A stretch of DNA of 64,000 bases from Amycolatopsis sp. NBC_01480 (GTDB taxonomy: Bacteria; Actinomycetota; Actinomycetes; Mycobacteriales; Pseudonocardiaceae): NCBI RefSeq assembly GCF_036227205.1, contig NZ_CP109442.1, forward strand, positions 2,666,001 to 2,730,000. The letters are read 5' to 3'. Both the position numbers and the translations under genes were made by a program. The number at the start of each line of letters is the position of its first letter. Positions within the stretch are counted from its first letter, which is position 1. The notes below the pieces were generated by a model. It worked only from the letters and a program-made list of their open reading frames with translations. It searched no databases and was not told the DNA's origin. Shown piece by piece: positions 1 to 8,650 of this stretch.

Positions 1-40
1 GATCCGAAGTACACGGGCCACTGAGTCTCGGCTGCCTATG

Positions 41-73
41 CCTGTGCCCGGCTTCAAACCAGCCGGGCACAGG
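41..73. terminator. Strong hairpin, probable terminator of a gene left of the window
   Basis: A perfect 13-bp stem (CCTGTGCCCGGCT paired with AGCCGGGCACAGG) closes a 7-base loop. There is no long T run, as is usual in high-GC actinobacteria. It lies at the very left edge, so it most likely ends transcription of a gene outside the window. Confidence 0.6.
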
Positions 74-400
74 CAGCTCATACGGAGCTTCGAACCGTCG
101 GCGGGATGAATCTTTTCTACTGCAACCACGCTTACCCGGAATCGCCGGTTCAGATTGTGCGCCACGATTTGATTTTTCAAGTGGACCGCACAATTTTAGC
201 CACCTAAATAGGAGCTAACCGCAATGGGGGATACTCGGCGAGGGATCCTTGCCCGTGGACAGCCAGTATTCAGCAGTCATGAACAACCGTCTCGACGATG
301 TTCTTGACTCAGCGGACGCTGAACCGCGACCCCGGTCGCCGTCCCTGACTACTCCATCGATTCGACACCACCACAGCGACCGCAGGAATACACTCTTGGA
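74..400. other. Gene-free stretch upstream of a small exported protein
   Basis: No reading frame here looks like a protein. The stretch is less GC-rich than the rest of the window, especially around 105-240. It ends in a -10-like hexamer TACACT at 389-394, six bases before the GTG at 401. Confidence 0.5.
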
Positions 401-877
401 GTGATGATCTCGCGACGGGTACTAGCCGTGGTGTGCGGTGCGATCGCAATGGTGACGTGCTGTACGGCCTGCACCAGCCCTGCCGACAAGCTGCGGCCGG
501 TTGCCACGAAAGCCGCACGGGCCAAAGCAACAGGAGCCTTAGGCCAGTTGCGAGCGACGACTCCGCCGACTTCGGAATCGATCGACCGGACTATCGCCGA
601 GATCACGCACGACTGGAACAACGGCGGCAGCACAGTCTTACTGGGAAATGACTTCTCGCCCAACGGTCGGTTCACCGCTCGATACGCGTTCTTCGCACTG
701 GTGGGTGATGGATTCTCCGGACAGTACGAGCAGCTCGCCGTGCGACTCTGCGTTTCCTACTCCGGTGACCCGAGAAGGCCTAGTGCGGTAGAAATGGCCG
801 ACCTGACGTGTCCATCCGGGTTGCCAGACCCAAGCGACAGCGTCCCGGTGGACCGAGAAGTCAAGCTTGCCGACTGA
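401..877 (+). CDS. Small putative exported protein, unknown function
   Basis: A 158-residue protein starting at GTG 401 (ATG 404 is the next codon). The N-terminus has two arginines, a hydrophobic stretch of about 16 residues and then a cysteine-rich patch (VTCCTACTS), which looks like a signal peptide. The last cysteine could be a lipidation site, but the preceding CTA is a poor lipobox. The mature part has no motif I recognise. The start looks leaderless: TACACT ends six bases before the GTG. Nearby sequence is degraded and of lower GC, so this may be an accessory gene. It could also be non-functional. Confidence 0.55.
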   Translation: MMISRRVLAVVCGAIAMVTCCTACTSPADKLRPVATKAARAKATGALGQLRATTPPTSESIDRTIAEITHDWNNGGSTVLLGNDFSPNGRFTARYAFFALVGDGFSGQYEQLAVRLCVSYSGDPRRPSAVEMADLTCPSGLPDPSDSVPVDREVKLAD

Positions 878-1394
878 GCGTCAAACCTTTGATGGTTCTC
901 ACAAGAGTAGTCCGACAGCGGCTTTGTGACCAATAGCATCCGCGTAATTATTTTCCGTATGCGGAGGTCTGGCTGTCCGATTGATCGCGGTGATGGCCCC
1001 GCCTGCGTCAGGCAGGGAGGATCAGTACCAGCCGGCGAGGACCATCTCACCGTTGACCGGCCCGCCGGCGCGGAAGACCCAGCTCGGGCTCGAGTTGTCG
1101 TGTTGACTGGAACTGCCGGCGCCACTCGGTCCCAGCTCCCCGAGACCGGGCGGCCGCGCCGGAAGCCGTCACCGGGCCCGCTGCCATGGCAATGTTCAGC
1201 GCTGCCGCTAGGCGCCTACTGTCAAACAAGGCGCCGCGGGTCCTTCGCCGAGCTGCGAGACAGCACAACACCCAGCCGTGCCCGGAAGCTTGCCCCGCAG
1301 CCGCAGTGGCCGTGTATCCAGGTCCGCGCGCCATCTGCGGGACCAGACCCGTCCGTCGGGAATGGCTGATCCCCACCACGCACTCGTAGAAACC
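878..1394. other. Intergenic debris, possible broken gene ends
   Basis: No intact gene is convincing. On the minus strand a frame ending at the stop at 1024-1022 reads protein-like for about 35 codons (upstream limit about 1126) and ends with the residues FRAGGPVNGEMVLAGWY. This could be the 3' end of a lost exported-protein gene. Together with the kinase relic to its right it marks a decayed region. Confidence 0.35.
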
Positions 1395-1845
1395 CAGGCC
1401 GACGCGTGCGCGTCTGACAGCCCGGCGAGCGGCTGGTCGCCGAAGCGTTCCGGCGCCATGTGGTCGAGCAGGCCGACGATGCGCCCGCAGTGGTGGCTCT
1501 CGCCCTCTGCGTCATCAGGCCAGTTGCGAGGGCGGGCAGCAGCGGCGATTGACGATCGGGTCATTGACGTCGCGTCCCTCGACCAAGCGCCGGTCAAGGT
1601 AGAGCCGGCGAGCGCTCTCGCCGTGATCGTGGATCGGGATCACGTGCGGCTCGCACAACCACGCCATCACCTGCGGCTAACGGCGGACCGGGCGTGGAAG
1701 GCCTCGTCCACCAGGTAGGCGTCCGACAGGCGCTTCAACGCCACCACGCGGTCGTGCACCCGTCGTACTCGCGGTGCATTTCGCCGATGGCGCCGCGGCC
1801 CAGGAGCGTGTCGGATCGTAGCCAGCACGTTCCCCCAACGGGGCG
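1395..1845 (-). pseudogene. Relic of a Ser/Thr protein kinase (PknD/PknB type)
   Basis: Read across frames on the minus strand, kinase landmarks appear in the correct order. They are a glycine-loop remnant (LLGRGAIGEMHREYDG), then the ATP-lysine strand (HDRVVALKRL), then [11 protein letters not shown] followed by [14 protein letters not shown], then an activation-segment end that resembles GTxxYMAPERFGD (here VGLLDHMAPERFGDQPLAG). The pieces lie in different frames with stops between them. The stretch that should hold the catalytic HRD and DFG loops is missing. This is the pattern of a functional kinase gene that suffered frameshifts and an internal deletion. Boundaries are approximate. Recognition is by eye and the fragments are short. 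Confidence 0.65.
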
Positions 1846-1975
1846 AGCGTTCTCCAACCGTTGGCCGCTGTCGCCATGACACCCACTCAAACGACTCATC
1901 GTGACGGAACGCGACTAAGGGTTACAGCCTTACCGCGGCGGCGCGCCACACCGTCGAACACGTATCCTCGACTTC

Positions 1976-2956
1976 GTGAGCACGCTCAGTAACACCAGCA
2001 CGTCCGGGGCGACCGCGAAGCGGCTCGCTGTGGGGACAGTCGCGCTTGGGGCGGCGACCCTCGGTTACGCCGTCGGGATCGAGCGGCGGCTGTGGACGCT
2101 CCGCACTGCCGAGCTGCCAGTACTGGCGCCCGGCGCGAAGCCGTTCACCATCCTGCACATCTCGGACCTGCACATGCTGCCCGGGCACCGCGCCAAGCAA
2201 CGCTGGGTCGCCGCGCTGGATCGGCTGAACCCGGACCTCGTCGTGAACACCGGTGACAACCTCTCGCACCGCACCGCGGTGCCGTCGGTGCTGCGCGCGC
2301 TCGGGCCGCTGCTCGACCGGCCTGGGCTGTTCGTCTTCGGCAGCAACGACTACTACGCGCCCAAGCCCAAGAACCCCGCGCGCTACCTGATGCCGAAGGG
2401 CAAGAAGAAGCGCATCCACGGCACCCACCTGCCGTGGCGTGATCTGCGCGCGGCGTTCCTCGAGCACGGCTGGACCGACGTCACCCACGTGCGCCGCACC
2501 ATCGAGGTCGCCGGGCGGCCGGTGTTCGCCGCCGGTGTCGACGATCCGCACCTGCGCCGCGACCGCTACTCCGACATCTCCGGCCCCGCCGACGCCACCG
2601 CCGCCGTCCGGCTCGGCATCACGCACTCGCCCGAGCCGCGGGTGCTCGACCCGTTCGCCACGGACGGCTACGACCTGGTCCTGGCCGGCCACACCCACGG
2701 CGGCCAGCTGCGCCTGCCCGGCTACGGCGCGCTGGTCACCAACTGTGAGCTCGACCGCACCCGCGCCCGCGGCGCCTCCCGCTGGGGCGCGCACATGTGG
2801 CTGCACGTCTCGGCCGGCCTCGGCACTTCCCCGTACGCGCCGGCGCGGTTCGCCTGCCGTCCGGAAGCCAGCCTGCTGACGCTGGTCCCGCGCGGTTCTG
2901 GAGCCCCGGAGAAGCGGAAGACAACCCCGCGTAAACCCTCAAGGAGCATCCGCTAG
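1976..2956 (+). CDS. Membrane-anchored metallophosphoesterase (YkuE/Rv3683-like)
   Basis: A 326-residue calcineurin-type phosphoesterase. An N-terminal hydrophobic segment (about residues 14-32) should anchor it in the membrane with the enzyme domain outside or at the surface. Metal-binding motifs are visible in order: SDLHM (Asp64, His66), NTGDN, FGSNDYY in place of the usual GNH[DE], ITHSPEP, and GHTHGGQ near residue 240. The substitution of the GNH block by GSND is worth noting; I believe it is typical of this actinobacterial subgroup. The substrate is unknown; relatives act on nucleotides or phospholipid head groups. The GTG start is preceded by TATCCT seven bases upstream and no ribosome site, so the mRNA is probably leaderless. 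A tRNA-Pro gene follows. Confidence 0.85.
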   Translation: MSTLSNTSTSGATAKRLAVGTVALGAATLGYAVGIERRLWTLRTAELPVLAPGAKPFTILHISDLHMLPGHRAKQRWVAALDRLNPDLVVNTGDNLSHRTAVPSVLRALGPLLDRPGLFVFGSNDYYAPKPKNPARYLMPKGKKKRIHGTHLPWRDLRAAFLEHGWTDVTHVRRTIEVAGRPVFAAGVDDPHLRRDRYSDISGPADATAAVRLGITHSPEPRVLDPFATDGYDLVLAGHTHGGQLRLPGYGALVTNCELDRTRARGASRWGAHMWLHVSAGLGTSPYAPARFACRPEASLLTLVPRGSGAPEKRKTTPRKPSRSIR

Positions 2957-2985
2957 ACTTCTCCACGACCCGCTAAGCAGTACCT

Positions 2986-3059
2986 CGGGGTGTGGCGCAG
3001 CTTGGTAGCGTGCCTCGTTCGGGTCGAGGAGGTCGTGGGTTCGAATCCCGCCACCCCGA
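2986..3059 (+). tRNA. tRNA-Pro (anticodon CGG)
   Basis: A 74-base cloverleaf: acceptor arms CGGGGTG and CACCCCG with discriminator A, anticodon stem CCTCG/CGAGG around the loop TTCGGGT (anticodon CGG), and a T-arm with GGTTCGAATC. The 3' CCA is not encoded. The gene stands alone, 29 bases after the phosphoesterase, and is followed by a terminator hairpin. Confidence 0.96.
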
Positions 3060-3071
3060 CGCAGTAAGTCT

Positions 3072-3113
3072 GGAAGGCCCCTGTTCGCGGAAAACGCGAA
3101 CCAGGGGCCTTCC
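3072..3113 (+). terminator. Terminator of tRNA-Pro
   Basis: An 18-bp stem (GGAAGGCCCCTGTTCGCG on the left, its complement on the right with a single bulged C) with a GAAAA loop begins 13 bases after the tRNA. It is very stable and well placed to end tRNA transcription. Confidence 0.8.
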
Positions 3114-3126
3114 TGCGTTGTGTCCT

Positions 3127-3180
3127 CTGGGGGTCGAACCCCCAGGCCCCCGCCAGGCGGGCTCCGCCCCCTGGACCCCC
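3127..3180. repeat. Two GC-rich palindromes, REP-like
   Basis: CTGGGGG and CCCCCAG flank TCGAA (3127-3145). A second imperfect hairpin based on CCAGGCGGGC and GCCCCCTGG follows at 3153-3174. The pair sits between the tRNA terminator and the 3' end of the minus-strand methyltransferase. It could be a terminator for that gene or a dispersed repeat unit. Confidence 0.5.
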
Positions 3181-3209
3181 GGCTTGCGCGGTTGCGTTGG
3201 TCCGCCGGT

Positions 3210-3908
3210 TCAGCGAGTGGCGATCAGTTCCGTCCAGCACTGCGTGAAGTCGCCGGATCCGGCGGAACGGGTCCAGGACCAGGCCGAACGCGCGGCGGAC
3301 GTCAGCTGATCGCGGTCCGGATGGGTGGGGTCGGCCAGGGCGGTGGCCAAGCGGCGTTCCACGTAGGCAGCCAGGTCGCGATAGGCCAGATCAGTGCGGT
3401 AGCGGGTGCGGGCCGTGACGGCGGTGAAACCGGCGGACGCGACGTGCTCGGCGATTCGGCGGCCGGCGAAAGGGTTGCCGCCGGCGCGGCGCAGGAGCAG
3501 GTAGTAGCCGCGCAGGGCAGCGTCGACGTTTGCCGTCTTCGGGCGCAGGCGGGCCCGGCTCCAGTCCAGAGTGGACAATGCCAGCCGGCCGCCGGGGCGG
3601 AGGATGCGGTGCAGTTCGGCCAGCAGCGGGCCCGGGTCGGGCAGGCGTTCCAGCAAGGCGTGGGAGAAGGCCACGTCCACCGAGGCGGAGGGGAACGGCA
3701 GCGCGGCCGGCGCCGCCACCAGATAGTCCACTTTGGACGACACCGGGCCCTCGAGCGCGACGGTCAGGAATCCCGGGCCGCAAGACAGGTCGATCACTCG
3801 CCGGCCCGGGGTGAACAGCGGGTGCGCGAACTCCGACCGCTCCACCGCCGCACGCGCCGCCCGCCTCGAAGCCGCGTCCCGCGCGTATCCCTCCAGCACC
3901 CCGCACAC
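3210..3908 (-). CDS. SAM-dependent methyltransferase, class I
   Basis: A 232-residue protein of the Methyltransf_11 type. The SAM-binding motif I is clear (VIDLSCGPGFLTVAL, about residue 40), followed by the acidic strand (VDYLVAAPAALPF), the motif IV region (VDVAFSHALLERLPDP) and the post-IV loop (LLAELHRILRPGGRLALST). The substrate cannot be read from the sequence. The GTG start at 3908 has TACTGG seven bases upstream and no ribosome site. It is divergent from the S9 peptidase with only 30 bases between start codons, so the two promoters face each other. Confidence 0.85.
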   Translation of the reverse strand: MCGVLEGYARDAASRRAARAAVERSEFAHPLFTPGRRVIDLSCGPGFLTVALEGPVSSKVDYLVAAPAALPFPSASVDVAFSHALLERLPDPGPLLAELHRILRPGGRLALSTLDWSRARLRPKTANVDAALRGYYLLLRRAGGNPFAGRRIAEHVASAGFTAVTARTRYRTDLAYRDLAAYVERRLATALADPTHPDRDQLTSAARSAWSWTRSAGSGDFTQCWTELIATR

Positions 3909-3938
3909 AGTACGGCCAGTAGGTGGCAGGATCGAGGG

Positions 3939-5786
3939 GTGAGCACCCAGTCAGCCAACCAATATCCGCCCGCAGTGGTCCCCGACCGCCTGTTCGGCGA
4001 CGATCAGGCCGAGACCCGCTGGCGAGCCCGCTTCCACGCCCCGCGCATCTCCGTGCCCGAATGGGCCCGCGACGCCCCGGACGCCAACGTCTACGTCTCC
4101 AACGCCAGCGGCGTCTGGGAGGTGTACGCCTGGCAGCGCGCCACCGACAGTCACCGCCGGGTCACCGACCGGCCCAACGGCACCCTGCACGCGACGCCCT
4201 CCCCCGACGGCTCGGCCATCTGGTGGTTCAACGACACCGACGGCGACGAGTTCGGCTCGTGGGTGCGCCAGCCCTTCGACGGCGACAGCTCGGCGGCGGT
4301 CAAGGCGCTGCCGGACGTCCACGACGGCTACCCGGCCGGGCTCGAGATCGGCGAGCGCGTGATCGCGGTCGGCGTCTCGACCGACGACGGCAGCGAGCTG
4401 TTCGCGAAGATCGGCGAAACCACCGAGCGCTTCTACAGCCATCCCGACGACGCGGGCATCGCCTCGCTGTCCCGTGACGAGAACCTGCTGGCGATCGCGC
4501 ACTCCGAGCACGGCGACTCGCGTCACCCGGCGCTGCGCGTGCTGTCGACAGACGGCTTCGCGACCGTCGCCGAGAAGTGGGACGGCGAGGGCAAGGGCCT
4601 TTCCGCGCTGGAGTTCTCGCCGCTGCCCGGCGACCCGCGGCTGCTGGTGCTGCACGAGCGCCGCGGCCGCGAGGAACTGCTGGTCTGGGACGTCCGCGCG
4701 GACACCGAGACCGAGCTGGAGATCGACCTGCCCGGCGAGGTCGTCGCCGACTGGTACCCGGACGGCCGTGCCCTGCTGGTCGTGCACTTCCACCAGGGCC
4801 GCAGCTCCCTGCACCGCTACGACCTGGACACGGCCGAACTGTCCTCTTTGGACACCCCCGCCGGCCGGATCGGCGGCGCGGGCGTGCGGGACGACGGCAC
4901 CGTCGAGTACTCCTGGTCGAGCGCGGCGGAGCCCGCGGCGGTGCGCGTCCGCGCCACCGACGGCACGGACTCCGTGCTGCTGGAGCCGCCGGGCGAGCGC
5001 GCGCCCGGCTCGGCGCCGGTCACGGACGCGTTCGTGGAGGGCGTCGGCGGGCAGATCCACGCGCTCGTCTCGCGGCCCCTGGACGCGCCTGAGGGCCCGC
5101 TGCCCACCGTGTTCTCCCTGCACGGCGGCCCGCACGCCGCCGACGAGGACCGGTTCTCCGCCTACCGCGCGACCTGGCTCGACGCCGGGTTCGCCGTGGT
5201 CGAGGTCAACTACCGCGGGTCGACGGGCTACGGCTCGGCGTGGCGGGACGCGATCGAGGGCCGCCCCGGGCTCACCGAGCTGGAGGACGTCGCGGCGGTG
5301 CACGACTGGGCCGTCGAAAGTGGACTGTCCGATAAGGACAAATGCGTGGTGAACGGCGCTTCCTGGGGCGGTTATCTCTCGCTGCTCGCGCTGGGCACGC
5401 AGCCGACGCGCTGGGCGGCCGGGGTCGCGGGCGTGCCGGTGGCGGACTACGTCGCCGCGTACGAGGACGAGATGGAGCAGCTGCGCTCGTTCGACCGCGC
5501 CCTGTTCGGCGGCGCGCCCGCCGACGTGCCGGCCGTGTACCGCGAGTGCTCGCCGATCACCTACGTCGACGCGGTCGCCGCCCCGGTGCTCGTGCTGGCC
5601 GGCGACAACGACCCGCGCTGCCCGATCCGGCAGATCGAGAACTACCTCGACCGCCTCGGCAAACGCGACGCGCCGCACGAGTTCTACCGCTACGACGCGG
5701 GCCACGGCTCGCTGGTGATCGCCGAGACGATCAAGCAGTCGTCGATCGAGGTGTACTTCGCGCTGCGGGCCCTCGGCCTGCGCTGA
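3939..5786 (+). CDS. S9 family prolyl oligopeptidase/acylaminoacyl peptidase
   Basis: A 615-residue serine peptidase with an N-terminal beta-propeller (about 1-370) and a C-terminal alpha/beta-hydrolase domain. The catalytic triad is readable: Ser475 in GASWGGY, Asp558 in GDNDPRC and His589 in AGHG. The oxyanion strand SLHGGPHA precedes it. Enzymes of this family cleave short peptides or acylated N-termini in the cytoplasm; no signal peptide is seen. The frame is open far upstream, but the GTG at 3939 gives the expected N-terminus, and CAGGAT lies six bases before it as a leaderless promoter element. A compound palindrome follows the stop codon. Confidence 0.9.
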   Translation: MSTQSANQYPPAVVPDRLFGDDQAETRWRARFHAPRISVPEWARDAPDANVYVSNASGVWEVYAWQRATDSHRRVTDRPNGTLHATPSPDGSAIWWFNDTDGDEFGSWVRQPFDGDSSAAVKALPDVHDGYPAGLEIGERVIAVGVSTDDGSELFAKIGETTERFYSHPDDAGIASLSRDENLLAIAHSEHGDSRHPALRVLSTDGFATVAEKWDGEGKGLSALEFSPLPGDPRLLVLHERRGREELLVWDVRADTETELEIDLPGEVVADWYPDGRALLVVHFHQGRSSLHRYDLDTAELSSLDTPAGRIGGAGVRDDGTVEYSWSSAAEPAAVRVRATDGTDSVLLEPPGERAPGSAPVTDAFVEGVGGQIHALVSRPLDAPEGPLPTVFSLHGGPHAADEDRFSAYRATWLDAGFAVVEVNYRGSTGYGSAWRDAIEGRPGLTELEDVAAVHDWAVESGLSDKDKCVVNGASWGGYLSLLALGTQPTRWAAGVAGVPVADYVAAYEDEMEQLRSFDRALFGGAPADVPAVYRECSPITYVDAVAAPVLVLAGDNDPRCPIRQIENYLDRLGKRDAPHEFYRYDAGHGSLVIAETIKQSSIEVYFALRALGLR

Positions 5787-5792
5787 CCCCGA

Positions 5793-5877
5793 GCGCCCCA
5801 ATGTGGCGTTCGGTGCGTTGGACGCAACCAATGTGGCGTTGGGTGCGTTGAGCGCAACCAACGCCACATTGGGGCGC
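5793..5877. repeat. Compound palindrome with an internal direct repeat
   Basis: Perfect 18-base arms (5793-5810 and 5860-5877; core AATGTGGCGTT and its complement) enclose a third direct copy of the core (5830-5840) and two small hairpins built on TGCGTTGGACGCA and TGCGTTGAGCGCA. It starts six bases after the peptidase stop. It is probably a transcription terminator made from a mobile or amplified repeat. Confidence 0.7.
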
Positions 5878-5900
5878 AAACCCCGATGGAGAGCCAGCCG

Positions 5901-6017
5901 ATGAGCAGCACCAGCTCGACCGCCGCCTCGGACCTGCTCTCCCGTCGCCGCCGACGGCGTCACGCGTCCAGCCGACTCGTGACCCGTTGCGGTGTAAGGG
6001 AAATCCGGCCGGCCTAG
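5901..6017 (+). CDS. Possible small basic peptide, 38 residues
   Basis: An ATG at 5901 with GGAGAG 10 bases upstream opens a 38-codon frame with a Ser/Thr-rich start and a run of six arginines. It ends on TAG overlapping the 3' end of the minus-strand gene by four bases. It resembles no family I know. It could be a chance frame in GC-rich sequence. Confidence 0.2.
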   Translation: MSSTSSTAASDLLSRRRRRRHASSRLVTRCGVREIRPA

Positions 6018-6640
6018 ACGCCGCGGCGCAAACCCTGCAGGCGCGCGACCGCGGACTCGTCGCCCTCGAAAGTCAGGTGGACGGCGTCACGGCCGAAGAC
6101 GAACAGCACCAGGTCCACCGGGTCGCCCGTCACGGTCACCACCGGGCTGCCCGCCTTGACCAGCGCGGAACGGCCGTCGGTGGTCTTCAGCTCGACGCCG
6201 ACCGGCGACTTGCGCAGGTTCAGCTTCGCCGACTGACGGGCCAGCCGCCAGGCCGCCTCGTCACGGGACGGGTCGGCCGGGCGCGGTTCCCAGCCGGGCT
6301 GGGCCCGGCGGACGTCCTCGTGGTGCACGAGGAACTCACCGCCGTTGGTCAGCTCGTTGAGCGGTCCGATCGCCATCGGCCAGTACCAGGCGGGGCCGCG
6401 GCGGACCTCGTCCACCAGCTCGGCCCACGGCTTCGCCGCGTACTGGTCCTGCACGCGCTTGGTGTACCCGGCGAGCGCGGGCAGCATGATCCCCGGCGAC
6501 GCGTCCAGCCGGTGCTCCCGGACGATCAGGTGCGCCGCGAGGTCTCGCGTCGCCCAGCCCTCGCACAGCGTCGGCGCGTCCGGGCCGACCTCTTCGAAGA
6601 GCGCGCTCAGCGCCTGGCGTTCGTCCACGGCAAGACCCAT
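6014..6640 (-). CDS. TIGR03085-family metal-binding protein (mycothiol maleylpyruvate isomerase-like)
   Basis: A 208-residue protein of the DinB/maleylpyruvate-isomerase fold. The first helix carries LCEGWATRDLAAHL, and histidines in HLIVREHRL and LVHHEDVRR are the expected metal ligands. Members of this family in mycothiol-producing actinobacteria are thought to be thiol-dependent metalloenzymes, but the substrate of this subgroup is unknown. The ATG at 6640 is chosen because TAATGT stands seven bases upstream and the N-terminus matches family length; no ribosome site is present. The glutamate decarboxylase gene lies 22 bases upstream on the same strand. Confidence 0.8.
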   Translation of the reverse strand: MGLAVDERQALSALFEEVGPDAPTLCEGWATRDLAAHLIVREHRLDASPGIMLPALAGYTKRVQDQYAAKPWAELVDEVRRGPAWYWPMAIGPLNELTNGGEFLVHHEDVRRAQPGWEPRPADPSRDEAAWRLARQSAKLNLRKSPVGVELKTTDGRSALVKAGSPVVTVTGDPVDLVLFVFGRDAVHLTFEGDESAVARLQGLRRGV

Positions 6641-6662
6641 ACCGGCGACATTACCCCCGTGA

Positions 6663-8054
6663 TCAGTGGTGGAACGCCGTCGACGTCGCGGCGTCGTGCT
6701 GCGGTCCGCTCTGGCGTTCCAGCTCGGGCAGGATCCGGGCCAGGTCGGCCAGCAGGAGGTCGGCCAGATCGTGGGTGAACCCGTTGCGGACCACGATGCG
6801 CAGCACCGCGAGGTCGGTGCGGTCCTCCGGGAACGTGTACGCCGGCACCAGCCAGCCGCGCTCGCGCAGCCGCCGGGAGACGTCGAACACGTCGTAGCCG
6901 GTGATGTCCTTTTTGGTGGTGAAGGCGAACACCGGCAGCTGGTCGCCGCGGGTGAGCAGCTCGAACGGGCCCATCGCGGCGATGTGGCCGGAAAGGTGCA
7001 TCGCGACGTCACGCGAGGCCTGCTGCACGGCGCGGAAGCCTTCACGGCCGAGCCGGACGAACGTGTAGTACTGCGCGGCCACCTCGGCTCCGGGCCGGGA
7101 GAAGTTCAGCGCGAACGTCGGCATGTCCCCGCCGAGGTAGTTGACGTTGAACACCAGCTCCTCGGGCAGCGCCGCCTTGTCGCGCCAGACCACCCAGCCG
7201 ACGCCGGGGTAGACGAGGCCGTACTTGTGCCCGGAGGTGTTGATCGACGCGACGCGCGGCAGCCGGAAGTCCCACGCCAGATCCGGGTCGAGGAACGGCG
7301 CGATCATGGCGCCCGAAGCGCCGTCCACGTGCACCGGGATGTCCCAGCCGGTGCGCGACTGGAGCTCGTCCAGAGCGGCGGCGATCTCCGCCACCGGCTC
7401 GTAACTGCCGTCGAAAGTGGACCCGAGGATGCCGACGACGCCGATGGTGTTCTCGTCGCAGCGCTTCACCGCTTCGGCCGCCGAGAGGTGGAACCGGTCG
7501 TCCTCCATCGGCACCAGCCGCGGCTCGACCTCCCAGTACTCGCAGAACTTCTCCCAGCAGACCTGGACGTTCACGCCCATCACCAGGTTCGGCTTGCCCG
7601 GGCGGCCGAGCTTCGACCAGCGCCGCTTCAGCGCCATCCCGGCGAGCATGCAGGCCTCGGACGAGCCGGTGGTGGAGCAGCCCATCACGTCGGCCGGCAC
7701 CGGCGCGTGCCACAGGTCGGCGAGCATGTTCACGCAGCGGCGCTCCAGCTCGGCCGTCTGCGGGTACTCGTCCTTGTCGATCATGTTCTTGTCGACGCAC
7801 TCGGCCATCAGCTCGCGGGCCTGCGGCTCCATCCACGTGGTGACGAACGTGGCCAGGTTGAGCCGCGCGTTGCCGTCGAGCATCAGCTCGTCGCGCACCA
7901 GCTGCAACGCGGTGTCCGGCGGCAGCGAGTCGTCCAGCAGCTTGTCGTGCGGCATCACGAAGTCCGCCGCCAATGCCGGATTTGCCCCGGCATACAACGG
8001 ATTCGTGCCCGCTTGCCGTTCCGCCTGGTCTTGTCGCCCCTGATGCAGCACCAT
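6663..8054 (-). CDS. gadB: Glutamate decarboxylase
   Basis: A 463-residue PLP enzyme that converts glutamate to GABA and CO2, consuming a proton. The PLP lysine is Lys277 in [16 protein letters not shown], nearly the same position as in E. coli GadB. The cofactor-binding stretch [14 protein letters not shown] and the substrate region [15 protein letters not shown] are present. Length matches the family. The start ATG has TACGGT six bases upstream. No GABA antiporter is adjacent, so a classic gad acid-resistance operon is not present here; a role in GABA metabolism is equally possible. Confidence 0.95.
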   Translation of the reverse strand: MVLHQGRQDQAERQAGTNPLYAGANPALAADFVMPHDKLLDDSLPPDTALQLVRDELMLDGNARLNLATFVTTWMEPQARELMAECVDKNMIDKDEYPQTAELERRCVNMLADLWHAPVPADVMGCSTTGSSEACMLAGMALKRRWSKLGRPGKPNLVMGVNVQVCWEKFCEYWEVEPRLVPMEDDRFHLSAAEAVKRCDENTIGVVGILGSTFDGSYEPVAEIAAALDELQSRTGWDIPVHVDGASGAMIAPFLDPDLAWDFRLPRVASINTSGHKYGLVYPGVGWVVWRDKAALPEELVFNVNYLGGDMPTFALNFSRPGAEVAAQYYTFVRLGREGFRAVQQASRDVAMHLSGHIAAMGPFELLTRGDQLPVFAFTTKKDITGYDVFDVSRRLRERGWLVPAYTFPEDRTDLAVLRIVVRNGFTHDLADLLLADLARILPELERQSGPQHDAATSTAFHH

Positions 8055-8108
8055 GAGCCGACCGTACTGCGCCGCGGGGTTCCGCGCCGCAGTACGGAAA
8101 ACCCCGGA

Positions 8109-8531
8109 TCAGACGGACGCGGACAGCGCGACCTCGATGTTGCCGCGGGTGGCGTTGGAGTACGGGCACACCTGGTGCGCCTGCGCCACCAGCTCGTCGG
8201 CCTGCGCCTGCTCCATGCCGGGCAGCGTCACGTGCAGCGCGACGCCCAGCTTGAAGCCGACTTCCTGCGGATACAGGCTGACCTCGGCGGCCACCGTCGA
8301 CTCGGGCAGCTTGACCTTCGCCTGCCGGGCGACGGCCTGCAGCGCGCTGTGGAAACACGCTGAATAACCCGCGGCGAACAGCTGCTCCGGGTTGGTCTTG
8401 TCCCCGCCGGGGCCGCCCATCGACTTGGGGATCGCCAGCGACTCGTCGATCACCCCGTCCGAAGAGGTGACCTCGCCGTTGCGGCCATCGCCGCGAGCCG
8501 TTGCCGCGGCGGTGTAGATCGCGTCAGCCAT
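8109..8531 (-). CDS. ohr: Organic hydroperoxide resistance protein Ohr
   Basis: A 140-residue OsmC/Ohr-fold thiol peroxidase that reduces organic hydroperoxides. The two reactive cysteines are present: Cys59 in [10 protein letters not shown] and Cys122 in [11 protein letters not shown], the latter a hallmark of Ohr. The ATG at 8531 gives the standard N-terminus ([12 protein letters not shown]). AAGGAAG stands about 10 bases upstream. No OhrR regulator gene is beside it. It is one of four peroxide-related genes in the window, with katA, furA and the AhpC-like gene at 29.7 kb. Confidence 0.93.
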   Translation of the reverse strand: MADAIYTAAATARGDGRNGEVTSSDGVIDESLAIPKSMGGPGGDKTNPEQLFAAGYSACFHSALQAVARQAKVKLPESTVAAEVSLYPQEVGFKLGVALHVTLPGMEQAQADELVAQAHQVCPYSNATRGNIEVALSASV

Positions 8532-8650
8532 TTTTCGCCTGCTTCCTTGTCGGAACGCCGATGTCTGCGCCTGTAGTGCGGACAACACGCCGCATGAGCG
8601 GAACCTAACCACCACATGGCGGAGATCACGCGCCGGACATCGGGCAGGCC

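Noticed and set aside
2986..3180. tRNA-associated integration site with an integrated element
   Set aside because: No duplicated tRNA 3' end, integrase or mobile-element gene is present; the following repeats are terminator-like palindromes.
2953..3240. Minus-strand frame containing VAGFEPTTSSTRTRHATKLRH
   Set aside because: It is the reverse-strand translation of the tRNA-Pro gene, a well-known spurious protein in databases.
3120..3938. Long N-terminal extension of the S9 peptidase frame
   Set aside because: The extension lies opposite a convincing methyltransferase and has no peptidase features; GTG 3939 gives the family start.
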